DNA of 36,457 nt, taken from assembly GCA_021766785.1 (NCBI GenBank), contig JAICBP010000076.1, forward strand, positions 24,189 through 60,645, read 5' to 3'. The notes under the pieces were generated by a model. That model saw nothing but the letters and a program-made list of their open reading frames with translations, searched no databases and was not told the origin of the DNA. The DNA comes from Sulfurimonas sp. endosymbiont of Alviniconcha boucheti. GTDB lineage: Bacteria > Campylobacterota > Campylobacteria > Campylobacterales > Sulfurimonadaceae. A program made the position numbers and the translations under genes. This document shows, in pieces, positions 15,004-23,449 of the stretch (position 1 is the stretch's first letter; each line of letters begins with the position of its first letter).

Positions 15004-16010
15004 TACTCAATACTAATGGTTATATTGTTTATAAAGAATTTTTTATCACCTATAAATACAAAACCATCAGAATCAAAATCAACGGCATGTACAGTATAAT
15101 CAAATGATTTTTTATCTACTACTATCATGTATCCTTCTTTTTCCAATATATATAATTTATCTCGATTACTTATCATACCATAGAAGTGTGCGAAGGGGAA
15201 TTTAATTTTAGAGATGACTTGAAGCTCTGGGGTTAGAGATATTATCTCTCCCTGTTTTGTTGCGATATAAAGAGTCTCTTTATCATATACAATATTTCTA
15301 ATCTCATATTTTGAATGTAACTCTTTTTTAGCAATAGAGAGTAAGGCATAACTTGTTACTGCAATAATTTTGTTTTGTATAACCTGTAGAGAAATAATAT
15401 TGTTAAACTGATCTTTACTTGAGACTATAACTGTACGAAGTTTTTTCTTTTGTGTATCATTGACAAAGATAATCTTTCCATCTAAAGTTGCAAAAAGAAC
15501 TAGTCCATGCAAAAAATAAGGGTTAACAATACGAGAATCAGATGCAAGGAACTTCCCTCCTTGTTCTTTAAAAAGTATATTTTTGGTAGTAAGATCATAA
15601 AGTGCAATTTCATTATCTGCAAAAAGAACTGCGAGTTCATTACCTTGTACAGAAGCACCTGCTACCGTTTTTTTTAATTTTATATATCTATTAAGTAAAG
15701 TATTTTTCGTTGATAATAAAGAGAGATTTCCATCTAAACTTGCACTAATAATCCAATCATCACTTTGAGATATGAGCCTATAGTTACTCTTTATCTTTAC
15801 ATCTATAACACCATGCGTTGTTAATACACTCTCATCATTTAAAAGTGCTACATTTGAAGATGTATCTACAATCATAAACCCGGACTTTTCAGATTTATTC
15901 CATTGTGTATCTAAAAGTTTTGGTTTATAGACTTCTCTTGTGCTACATCCAGAGAAAGTTATGAGTAAAAGCAGACTAAAAAGTATAGAGTCTCTTAAAG
16001 ATCTTTTCAA
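15003..16010 (-). CDS. BamB-like beta-propeller lipoprotein
   Basis: A 335-residue lipoprotein whose lipobox FSGC places the lipidated Cys at residue 22. The mature part is a series of short strand units such as WIISASLDGNLSLLS, NELAVLFADNEIALYDL, LVLFATLDGKIIFV and TLYIATKQGEIISL, the seven- or eight-bladed PQQ-like propeller of BamB. BamB assists outer-membrane barrel assembly. The gene follows a YfgM-type gene with a three-base gap, the same yfgM-bamB order as in Escherichia coli, which strengthens the call. Sequence similarity to BamB is weak by eye. Confidence 0.65.
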   Translation of the reverse strand: MKRSLRDSILFSLLLLITFSGCSTREVYKPKLLDTQWNKSEKSGFMIVDTSSNVALLNDESVLTTHGVIDVKIKSNYRLISQSDDWIISASLDGNLSLLSTKNTLLNRYIKLKKTVAGASVQGNELAVLFADNEIALYDLTTKNILFKEQGGKFLASDSRIVNPYFLHGLVLFATLDGKIIFVNDTQKKKLRTVIVSSKDQFNNIISLQVIQNKIIAVTSYALLSIAKKELHSKYEIRNIVYDKETLYIATKQGEIISLTPELQVISKIKFPFAHFYGMISNRDKLYILEKEGYMIVVDKKSFDYTVHAVDFDSDGFVFIGDKKFFINNITISIE

Positions 16011-16013
16011 CTT

Positions 16014-16610
16014 CTATTTTACTCCGTAGTGCATAAGTGTTTGAGCAACTTTTGCAAGTGGAGAGTTTCCATCTATCATGCTAAGAAGTTCATGTGACTC
16101 TTTTAGTTTTTTCTCTTTTATTAAGATGATAGCACTCTCAATACGAGCTAAATCTGCATAAAGAGCATTTGGTTGTTTAGCATATGCAGCAAGTTTTGTA
16201 AGATCTTGTGTGCTTTGTGCTATTTCATAAGATGCTAAATCACCTATTAAAAGTGCTTTTGAATTTTTTAAAGTCTCTAACTTTGCAGTATCTTTATTTG
16301 CTACTGCTTGAGAATAGATCCACACATCATGAAGTACTGGACTTGATCCTTTTAGTTTCGCTGATATTGCAGGATTATTTGCATCTCTTTGAAGTTCATT
16401 CAATGCTTCGTTTGCGGCATCTATAGTATTTTGCTTATAGGCACTATAGGCAGTATTAGTTGCAATGAATAGGGCAATAGTTATTACCCCTCCAATTATA
16501 ACTTTTTTATATTTTTTCACAAGTTTTTCTGTAACAACAGCTTTCTCAAAAAACTTCTCTTCTGAAGTCAACTCATCTTTTACCATCTCTAAATCAGTTT
16601 TTAAACTCAA
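16014..16610 (-). CDS. YfgM-like inner-membrane TPR protein
   Basis: A 198-residue protein with a cytoplasmic N-terminus, one membrane helix at about 38-56 (VIIGGVITIALFIATNTAY) and a periplasmic helical-repeat part. The periplasmic part has the pattern of TPR helices: YSQAVANKD, YEIAQSTQDLTKLAAYA, ARIESAIILIKEKKLKES. YfgM proteins interact with the Sec translocon and periplasmic chaperones. It is the first gene of the six-gene operon, and the next gene is a BamB-like propeller. An AAAAGG ribosome site lies just before its ATG. Confidence 0.7.
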   Translation of the reverse strand: MSLKTDLEMVKDELTSEEKFFEKAVVTEKLVKKYKKVIIGGVITIALFIATNTAYSAYKQNTIDAANEALNELQRDANNPAISAKLKGSSPVLHDVWIYSQAVANKDTAKLETLKNSKALLIGDLASYEIAQSTQDLTKLAAYAKQPNALYADLARIESAIILIKEKKLKESHELLSMIDGNSPLAKVAQTLMHYGVK

Positions 16611-16636
16611 AAAATTTCCTTTTCATTTATAATTTC

Positions 16637-16642
16637 ATTATA
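16637..16642 (-). promoter_or_regulatory. -10 element for the yfgM-like operon
   Basis: A consensus TATAAT on the minus strand lies 26 bases before the yfgM-like start, in the 101-base divergent gap shared with gatC. No convincing -35 box is visible. Confidence 0.45.
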
Positions 16643-16657
16643 TTACCCATAAAAAAG

Positions 16658-16686
16658 TTAAAGTTTTATCAAATCTATGCTAAAAT
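16658..16686 (+). promoter_or_regulatory. Promoter of gatC-pilT
   Basis: TTAAAG (16658-16663) and TAAAAT (16681-16686) are separated by 17 bases, with TGC directly before the -10 making it an extended -10. It is 25 bases from the gatC start and drives the three-gene plus-strand unit. Confidence 0.5.
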
Positions 16687-16711
16687 CTATCAAAAATAGT
16701 AAGGAATGTGT

Positions 16712-17002
16712 ATGCAAGTAGATGATATACTCTTATCAAAACTAGAAAAATTATCTTTTTTACAAATAAATAGTGACAAACGAGAGGAGATAAAAGAGCA
16801 ACTATCCGAAATAGTAAGTTTTGTAGATAACCTTAGTGAGCTCAATACAGATGGAGTTGATGCGAACTTCTCTATGGATCAGCATCCGACACCACTTCGT
16901 GAAGACAGCATAAAAGAGAGTACACAAATAAGTGAAGATATTTTATCTCATGCACCAAAAAGTGCAGATAATTTTTTTATTGTTCCAAAAATAATTGAGT
17001 AA
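16712..17002 (+). CDS. gatC: Asp/Glu-tRNA amidotransferase subunit C
   Basis: A 96-residue GatC, the small stabilising subunit of the GatCAB enzyme that converts Glu-tRNA(Gln) and Asp-tRNA(Asn) to the amides. Family features are the N-terminal helices (DDILLSKLEKLSFLQI...REEIKEQLSEIVSFVDNLSELNTDGV) and the C-terminal LREDSI...ILSHAPKSADNFFIVPKII. The ATG at 16712 is chosen because AAGGA lies at 16701-16705, six bases upstream. The in-frame ATG at 16706 abuts the ribosome site and cannot use it. gatA and gatB are not in the window. Confidence 0.93.
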   Translation: MQVDDILLSKLEKLSFLQINSDKREEIKEQLSEIVSFVDNLSELNTDGVDANFSMDQHPTPLREDSIKESTQISEDILSHAPKSADNFFIVPKIIE

Positions 17003-17006
17003 TAAC

Positions 17007-17153
17007 ATGATACAAGTTTATGGAATAAAAAATTGTGATAGTGTTAAAAAAGCACTTAGTAAAGAAAATCTTCTTATTAAACGTTCAGTAAAATATAATA
17101 ATAAAATTTTAATAGGTTTTCATCATGAAAAGTATCAAAAGGTTTTTTTATGA
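17007..17153 (+). CDS. 48-residue internally deleted ArsC/Spx-like protein
   Basis: A short intact ORF that starts five bases after gatC and overlaps pilT by four bases (ATGA). Residues 1-17 (MIQVYGIKNCDSVKKAL) match the start of the ArsC/YffB/Spx family, including the Cys of the thioredoxin-fold active loop (C10). Residues 22-47 (LLIKRSVKYNNKILIGF, then EKYQKVF) match its C-terminal IKRPV..Y..K.LVGF..E.Y...F. The roughly 60-70 residues that normally lie between are missing, in frame. It may be a remnant kept because it couples gatC and pilT translation, or a real mini-protein. The ribosome site is weak. Confidence 0.68.
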   Translation: MIQVYGIKNCDSVKKALSKENLLIKRSVKYNNKILIGFHHEKYQKVFL

Positions 17154-18256
17154 GTGGAGTGATTGAAGAAGGAGGAATTACTCCTGAAAAAAAAAGATTA
17201 GACATAAAAAAGCTGCTTAAGTCAGTACTTGCTTTTAACTCTTCAGATCTCCACCTTGTTGTTGGAAGTGAACCCCAGATTCGTATAGATAAAGAACTTC
17301 GTGCACTTAACCTTCCTCTACTTGATGCTAAAGATGTTGAGACTATGGCATACTCTCTTATTGAAGATAAACAGAAGAAAGAGTTTGAAGAAAAAAATGA
17401 ACTTGATTTTTCATTTGAGATTCAAGAAGTTGGACGTTTCCGTGCAAACTATTATCGTACTATTCATGGTATTGCTTGTGCTTTTCGTATGATTCCGATT
17501 GATATTCCTACTCTTGATGAGTATGAAAATCCACCTATTTTTAAAGAACTTATAAAAAAAGAGAAGGGACTCATTCTTGTTACTGGTCCAACTGGTTCAG
17601 GTAAATCAACAACACTTGCTTCTATGCTCCATGAAATAAATATGACTGAACGCCGACATATCATCACCATAGAAGATCCTGTTGAATTTGTACACAAAAA
17701 TAACAAATCACTCTTCTCTCAACGTAATGTAGGAAGCAATACAGCTTCATTTGCAGTAGCACTTAAGTATGCTTTACGGCAAGATCCAGATATTATACTT
17801 ATAGGAGAGATGCGTGATGCTGAGACTATTGGGGCAGCTCTTAGTGCCGCTGAAACTGGTCACTTAGTTTTTGGAACACTACATACAAACTCTGCACCTG
17901 GAACTATTAATCGTATAATCGATGTTTTTGAAGGAGAAGAACAGGCACAAATCCGTGCACAGCTTGCTTCTTCACTAGTAGCAGTTATATCTCAAACTCT
18001 TATTCCAAAGATTGGGTCTGGGAAAGTTGCAACACAAGAGATTCTTATCACAAATCCAGCTATCCAAAACCTGATCCGTGAAGATAAAGTACACCAAATC
18101 TATTCTCAGATGCAACTTAACCAACAAGAGACAAAGATGACAACACAAGCACAAGAGCTCCTAGAGTATGTAGAAAAAAATATTATCTCCAAAGAGAATG
18201 CTATCAAAAACTCTAACCGACCAGAGGAGCTTATGAACATTTTAGGAAACTTTTAA
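17150..18256 (+). CDS. pilT: PilT-type retraction ATPase
   Basis: A 368-residue hexameric ATPase of the PilT/VirB11 superfamily that powers pilus retraction and twitching. It has the PAS-like N-terminal domain (SSDLHLVVG...), Walker A GPTGSGKST (146-154), Asp box IITIEDPVEF, Walker B DPDIILIGEMRD (212-223) and His box ETGHLVFGTLHTNSA. The C-terminal region keeps AQLASSLVAVISQTLIP. The AIRNLIRE motif important for retraction is recognisable as NPAIQNLIRED. No pil structural genes are nearby. The gene ends nine bases from the convergent methyltransferase gene. Confidence 0.93.
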   Translation: MSGVIEEGGITPEKKRLDIKKLLKSVLAFNSSDLHLVVGSEPQIRIDKELRALNLPLLDAKDVETMAYSLIEDKQKKEFEEKNELDFSFEIQEVGRFRANYYRTIHGIACAFRMIPIDIPTLDEYENPPIFKELIKKEKGLILVTGPTGSGKSTTLASMLHEINMTERRHIITIEDPVEFVHKNNKSLFSQRNVGSNTASFAVALKYALRQDPDIILIGEMRDAETIGAALSAAETGHLVFGTLHTNSAPGTINRIIDVFEGEEQAQIRAQLASSLVAVISQTLIPKIGSGKVATQEILITNPAIQNLIREDKVHQIYSQMQLNQQETKMTTQAQELLEYVEKNIISKENAIKNSNRPEELMNILGNF

Positions 18257-18265
18257 AGTTCTCTC

Positions 18266-19273
18266 TTAGCTCTCTTTGCGAAAACGTATCATCTTAAATC
18301 GCTCTCCTAAAAAATCAGGAAGAATAAGTATCTTTGCCTTTTCAAGTTCCTGTTTATAAATCTTCTCATCAACATTTTCTTTAAGCATCTCTAAAAGATC
18401 TAACATCCCCATATCTATAAGTGCTACCATCTGAGCTTTTAGTTCTACAAAAGTCACTCCTGCTTCTTCATAAGCATCTTTGACATGAGCAAAAGTTACA
18501 TCATAAGTAATATCACTCTTAGCAAAAAGCTCTTTTCGTGGCTGGAACTCTTTATGATCCTTTGGAATGAAAAATGGAATAACTTTATGCTTTGTATAAA
18601 TACGAAGTGAGAAGTCTGGACGAGCGGTCATCTCTCCATAATCAAAGCTCATAAACTCAAACTTCTTAGCAGCATTTGCCATCTCAAGCGCGAACTCTTC
18701 ATAGCCAAGTGCTATCTCCCCTCGATCTTTAGCATACTTCTTTGCCTTTTGATCTACCCAAACATCATCAACATCAAACGCTACATGATGCGTTGTAACA
18801 CTTGCTGTTTTACCCTTAAAGTAGAGTTCACAAGGAAAAGCATCAAAGATCTCATTTGCTATAAAAAAAGCATTTTTACACTGAAGTTGCTTAAGAGATT
18901 TGTAATGAGTTAGTTGAACAGTATCACCGAAACTCTCTTTAAAGTAACAAGCCTGTTGTCTCTGCAAGTTATCAAATCTTTCGATAATAACAAAGTTAAG
19001 GCTTTTTAAAAGTTTAGGTCGTAAAGTATAGAGAAACTCACAAATATCTGCTAAAAAGTAACCATGGTGTGCACCTATCTCACAGATAGTGGCATTGGCT
19101 TCTAAAAAATTTTCATCTATTAAAGAGATTATATGTTTTGCAATAGTTCCACCAAAAAATTTACTTGTACTTACTGCAGTATAGAAGTCACCCTCTTTTC
19201 CAATACTTTTGTAAGTCGCATAGTAACCATCTTCACCATAGAGCCACTCTGTCAGATACTCACTAAACTTCAA
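18266..19273 (-). CDS. MidA/NDUFAF7-type SAM-dependent methyltransferase (COG1565)
   Basis: A 335-residue protein that begins MKFSEYLTEWLYGEDGYYATYKSIGKEGDFYTAVSTSKFFGG in two conserved blocks, as COG1565 proteins do. ICEIGAHHGYFLADICEFL is the SAM-binding glycine-rich loop, here with His-His in place of the common Gly-Arg, and FIANEIFDAFPCE follows. The eukaryotic homologue NDUFAF7 dimethylates an arginine of complex I. In bacteria the substrate is not established. It starts two bases after the TolC-family gene stops, so it is the last gene of that cluster. Confidence 0.85.
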   Translation of the reverse strand: MKFSEYLTEWLYGEDGYYATYKSIGKEGDFYTAVSTSKFFGGTIAKHIISLIDENFLEANATICEIGAHHGYFLADICEFLYTLRPKLLKSLNFVIIERFDNLQRQQACYFKESFGDTVQLTHYKSLKQLQCKNAFFIANEIFDAFPCELYFKGKTASVTTHHVAFDVDDVWVDQKAKKYAKDRGEIALGYEEFALEMANAAKKFEFMSFDYGEMTARPDFSLRIYTKHKVIPFFIPKDHKEFQPRKELFAKSDITYDVTFAHVKDAYEEAGVTFVELKAQMVALIDMGMLDLLEMLKENVDEKIYKQELEKAKILILPDFLGERFKMIRFRKES

Positions 19274-19275
19274 AT

Positions 19276-20505
19276 CTATTTTCCTTCCTCAACATACATT
19301 TCATAAAGATTAAGTAGCTCTAACTGTTTATCTATTTCATAGATTTGAGTATCTAACTCTTGAATTTTTAGGGAGTTGCTTAGTGTCTCTACATCATATT
19401 CTGTTTTATAACCAGCTTTAAAAAGTCTTTTTGTATCTGTTAAGAGTTTTGAGTAAAGCTCTATATTTTCTTTGCTAAGGGTTATTTTTTTATCAAAGTT
19501 TTCTATATTTTTTAGTACCTGTTCAAAAAGAGCTGTAAACTCTCTTTTTCTATCTTCTGCTACTACTCTTGCTTTTAAGAAGTCTATTTTTGCAGACTCT
19601 ATATCTCGAAAGGCATTAAAATCTAGTGGTATATTGATACGGATTCCATAGTCATAATATTGCGAATCATTTGTAGAGGTTTGAATGTTTGACTTAAATT
19701 TAAACTGCTGTTCGGAGTTATTCCAATTATATCCTGCTGTAAAACTTACACGAGGAAGATATTTTGCAATTCTTACATTTTTTGCATAAAGATTTTTTTC
19801 TATTAGAGCATCTGTCTGTTTAAGGACAATATTATGCTTTAAAAACTTTTTTGCACTGATATATTCTAAATGTGGAATAGTCGCATGCTTATAATCAAGA
19901 TCACTTAATGTTGTAAAATGATTAATAAGTCTCTCCTCTGCTGTTTGCATATCATAGAGTGCTTGAATAAGAATATTTCTTTGAATAATGGCATTATCTA
20001 AAAATCCAGAGTCAAGTTGTCCATTTAAATATTGCTCTTTTTTTTGTGCAAGATTAATTTCTGCATTTTTTATCTGTAGATTTTGTGCCTTTATGCGTAA
20101 CTCTTGTTGTTTTATCTGCATAAGCAGTGCTATAGTCTCTTTAATCATTTTGCGTCTTGCGACATCTATTGTGTAGTCAGAGTAGAGTTTGCTAGCATTT
20201 GCAAACTTAATCCCATAGTAGATACCACCACCTTGAAAAATAGGCTGATTTATACGAATAGTAGCACTTTGGCTCTTTAACTCATCATCATAAGGTTTAT
20301 TTTTTATATAGCTATAATTGAATTGTAGTGGTGCTATCCAAGAGTCACGAAGCTTTGAACTCTCTGCTTCATTTTTTTCATACTCATATCTAAACTGCTT
20401 CTGCTTTAAACCAGAGATATAAGAGTCTAAAGTATTATCCTCATTAGCATATGTTAACGTATTAAACGCGAGACATAGCAGAGTAAAGAGCTTTAAAGCC
20501 TTCAT
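19276..20505 (-). CDS. TolC-family outer-membrane channel
   Basis: A 409-residue outer-membrane efflux protein. The signal peptide (MKALKLFTLLCLAFNTLTYA) is followed by a mature protein with the long paired helices of the family (residues about 110-200 and 290-400) and strand segments such as PLQFNYSYIKN and RVSFTAGYNWN. Its start is well supported by GAGGA six bases upstream and by the signal peptide. This means its first 44 bases overlap the end of the upstream argD-type sequence in another frame. A HlyD-like adaptor is two genes upstream. No inner-membrane pump is encoded in the window. Confidence 0.86.
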   Translation of the reverse strand: MKALKLFTLLCLAFNTLTYANEDNTLDSYISGLKQKQFRYEYEKNEAESSKLRDSWIAPLQFNYSYIKNKPYDDELKSQSATIRINQPIFQGGGIYYGIKFANASKLYSDYTIDVARRKMIKETIALLMQIKQQELRIKAQNLQIKNAEINLAQKKEQYLNGQLDSGFLDNAIIQRNILIQALYDMQTAEERLINHFTTLSDLDYKHATIPHLEYISAKKFLKHNIVLKQTDALIEKNLYAKNVRIAKYLPRVSFTAGYNWNNSEQQFKFKSNIQTSTNDSQYYDYGIRINIPLDFNAFRDIESAKIDFLKARVVAEDRKREFTALFEQVLKNIENFDKKITLSKENIELYSKLLTDTKRLFKAGYKTEYDVETLSNSLKIQELDTQIYEIDKQLELLNLYEMYVEEGK

Positions 20506-23449
20506 CGATTTCCTCTTTTGTTATAGTGAGTGGTGGTAAAAATCTTAGTGTATCTCTTCCCGCTTTAAGAACCATTGCTCCACTCTCTTTGGCGTTTACT
20601 ATGATAGAAGAGAGAGTTTTTGTATCTTTAACGCGAAGTCCACACATCATACCTATACCTACTTTAGCAGTAAACTGCTCTTGATGATCTTCATAAAACT
20701 TTTCTAGTGCTTGATTAAAATAGAGAGATATTTTCTCTAGTGTACCACTCTGTTTTAACTCATTTAAAATCTCTACTACAGAGCAGACCGCTGTAGAGCT
20801 AAGATAGTTACCGCCAAAAGTAGAACCATGATCACCAGCAGAGAGTACATTTTTAAGTGAAGTCATCACAATCCCTACAGGTACACCACCTCCAATACCT
20901 TTAGCAAGGGTAATGATCTCTGGAGTTATACCATAGAGTTGCGATGCTGTAAACTCTCCAGTTCTATATCCACCAGTTTGAACTTCATCTACTATGAGAG
21001 GAATATTTTGTAATTTAAGCAGTCTCTCAAGTGCTTGTACTTGTGCTTTATCTTGAGGTTCAACACCACCTTCACCTTGAATAAGCTCTATCATAACTGC
21101 TGCGGTATGATCATCAAGAAGAGCTTCAATAGCCTCTATATTCTCTGCATAAACAAAACCATCTGGAAATGGACCGAAATAGTTATGCATCGCTTCTTGT
21201 CCAGTAGCTTTTACAGTGGTAATTGTTCTTCCATGAAAAGAGTGTTTTAGCGTGATGATTTTGTAGCGTTTGATCTCACCATCGCGTTCACCATGCTTTC
21301 TAGCAATCTTTATAGCACCTTCATTTGCTTCAGCTCCACTATTTCCAAAGAAACATGCCATATCATAGCCACTAGCTTTTGCAACTGCTTCTGCTGCTTT
21401 AGCTTGTGGTGCGATATTATAAAGGTTTGAGATGTGTGTAATATTTGATATTTGTTCACATATAGCTCTGTTTACTCTCTTGTTAGCATGTCCAACACTC
21501 ACAACCCCAATACCTGATGTAAAATCAATATACTTCTTCCCACTACTATCCGTTAAAGTCGCATTTGTTCCACTAACAAACTCAACATTATCGCGTCCAT
21601 AAGTTTGAAGTAGATACTTTTTATCTAACTCTTCTATGTTCATTATCTCTCCTCTTTGTACTCTCTCTTTTTTTGCTTGTATTGTAACTTTTTCTTCTTG
21701 ATAAACAGCACTATCTCCTTCCCAAGAAATTTCCGATGATGTCAAATTATTAACACCTTTTGTTCCACTGTATATTAAGAGTGTATCGAGTCGTAAAGTA
21801 TCTTTATGTTTTACAACAAGAGTAACACTTCCTACTGAACTACTCACTACAATACTTTCGCCCTCATTATAGCCCAAATCACTATGGATATAAACAAACG
21901 CTTCACGTTTAAACTGAGAGTTAAGACTTGTAGTACTTTTTGGTGTTATAAGGTAGAGTTCCTTACTTTTTTTTCTCTGTTTATCTCTATTTTTTGTTAG
22001 AACTATTTTATTTATAGATCTATCGATTTCTATCTCTTCAAGAAAAACAAACATATTATCATCTGTATCAAATCCATTTTTATAAGGGAGATCCTCTCTA
22101 GCACTCACAATAAGGCTTCCATCATCACTTTTATGGCTAAAACTTTTAAAATGCTCTATATACTCTTGTTCAGGTTTGAGTTGTATTTTATACTCTTTGC
22201 ATAAAAAGGATGTAAGATCATACTCACTAATTCCTATTTCACTCTCCTGTAATTTTGGCATCTCTATCATCGCATTATGCCCATAAGAGGTACGAATATC
22301 ATTTTTTTCTAAAAATGTTTTTGCTGGTATAACTAGGTCTGCTCTTTGGCTTGTAACATTTTCATAGAGTCCAAAATAAATAACATTTTGTATATGCTTC
22401 ATTGCATTGTAAGCTCTCTGTGCATTTGGCATTTGCTCTAGTGGATTTGCCCCTTGAATAAACAGAGTTTTAAACTCATTAAACTTAGTATTTACTTTTG
22501 AGACTCTTTTTGCTTCTGTTATAAAGGGTGTTGTTATTCCCTCTTTTGAGTCACCAAGATAAGCTACCCCACACCCTTCTTTGCCAAAGAGACCAAGAGT
22601 GACCACTATTGCATCTATGGCTCGGAGAATATCTGCACCATCTTTATACTTTTGAATACCTACACCACAAACAAACGCCACTCTTTTATTTTCAATATGT
22701 GCTAAAATAGTACCAACCTGACCCAGAGTCACTCCCATGTTCTCAAGCATAGATTTGATCCGAATTGTCTGAGTAAGTTCATAAAAATCTTCATATTCAT
22801 TTGCATACTTTTCTAAATACTCATAGTCACAACTACTGTTAATATGTAAAAAACGAGTTAATATCATTGCAAGATATAAGTCTGTATGTGGTTTAATCTG
22901 TAAATGAATATCTGCCATTTGTGCTATTTCTGTTTTGATAGGATCTATTACAATAATAGTTTTATTTTTTACAAGAGGCAAAAGATGACTTGAAGTTGTA
23001 TGAGGGTTGCGTCCCCAGAAGATTATGACCTCACTTTTTGCTATCTCAGAAAGAGGCATATTCTTATTGGATCCTCGTCCTTTGATAATACCAGCTTCAC
23101 CTGCTCCATCACAAAGGCTTCCGTTTGTCAAAGTTGCCCCTACTTGAGCAAAAAAATGATCAGTCACCTCTTGCATAAGTCCAAAGTTGCCACTTCCTCT
23201 ATAGAGCAGTGTCTCACTCTTATCATTTGTATCTAAAAGCTCTTTTAGTTTACTAAGAGCCTCTTGCATACTTATAGATATGCCTTTATACCTTGGTTTT
23301 GTAATGCGATCATACTCTCCAAAATGGTTCATATGTGGACATAAAAATCCCTGTGTATGTCCACTACTTTTTCCCTTTAATGCAAAATTTTTATACTCTA
23401 TTTCACAAGCATCAAAACAATCAAGAGGACATGCAGTAGTTTTACTCAT
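20462..23449 (-). CDS. argD: Molybdopterin oxidoreductase fused in frame to ArgD-type aminotransferase
   Basis: A single 995-codon frame with two complete enzymes. Residues 1-602 resemble the formate dehydrogenase/YoaE class of molybdenum-bis-MGD oxidoreductases. It has a [4Fe-4S] motif C7-x3-C11-x3-C15-x21-C37, then VIIFWGRNPHTTSSHLLP, DPIKTEIAQMADIHLQIKPHTDL and GSLCDGAGEAGI, where the Cys may ligate molybdenum. Residues 603-995 are a full-length class III aminotransferase of the acetylornithine type: FFGNSGAEANEGAIK, HSFHGRT, IVDEVQTG and PLP-lysine K850 in TLAKGIGGG. The ATG at 21641-21643 is preceded by GAGGAGA. ArgD could therefore be made from an internal start, and the joined frame may be a fusion or a lost stop. 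It overlaps the HlyD-like gene by eight bases. Confidence 0.85.
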   Translation of the reverse strand: MSKTTACPLDCFDACEIEYKNFALKGKSSGHTQGFLCPHMNHFGEYDRITKPRYKGISISMQEALSKLKELLDTNDKSETLLYRGSGNFGLMQEVTDHFFAQVGATLTNGSLCDGAGEAGIIKGRGSNKNMPLSEIAKSEVIIFWGRNPHTTSSHLLPLVKNKTIIVIDPIKTEIAQMADIHLQIKPHTDLYLAMILTRFLHINSSCDYEYLEKYANEYEDFYELTQTIRIKSMLENMGVTLGQVGTILAHIENKRVAFVCGVGIQKYKDGADILRAIDAIVVTLGLFGKEGCGVAYLGDSKEGITTPFITEAKRVSKVNTKFNEFKTLFIQGANPLEQMPNAQRAYNAMKHIQNVIYFGLYENVTSQRADLVIPAKTFLEKNDIRTSYGHNAMIEMPKLQESEIGISEYDLTSFLCKEYKIQLKPEQEYIEHFKSFSHKSDDGSLIVSAREDLPYKNGFDTDDNMFVFLEEIEIDRSINKIVLTKNRDKQRKKSKELYLITPKSTTSLNSQFKREAFVYIHSDLGYNEGESIVVSSSVGSVTLVVKHKDTLRLDTLLIYSGTKGVNNLTSSEISWEGDSAVYQEEKVTIQAKKERVQRGEIMNIEELDKKYLLQTYGRDNVEFVSGTNATLTDSSGKKYIDFTSGIGVVSVGHANKRVNRAICEQISNITHISNLYNIAPQAKAAEAVAKASGYDMACFFGNSGAEANEGAIKIARKHGERDGEIKRYKIITLKHSFHGRTITTVKATGQEAMHNYFGPFPDGFVYAENIEAIEALLDDHTAAVMIELIQGEGGVEPQDKAQVQALERLLKLQNIPLIVDEVQTGGYRTGEFTASQLYGITPEIITLAKGIGGGVPVGIVMTSLKNVLSAGDHGSTFGGNYLSSTAVCSVVEILNELKQSGTLEKISLYFNQALEKFYEDHQEQFTAKVGIGMMCGLRVKDTKTLSSIIVNAKESGAMVLKAGRDTLRFLPPLTITKEEIDEGFKALYSAMSRV

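Noticed and set aside
16706-16711. First ATG of gatC as the start
   Set aside because: It touches the AAGGA ribosome site. The ATG at 16712 has normal spacing.
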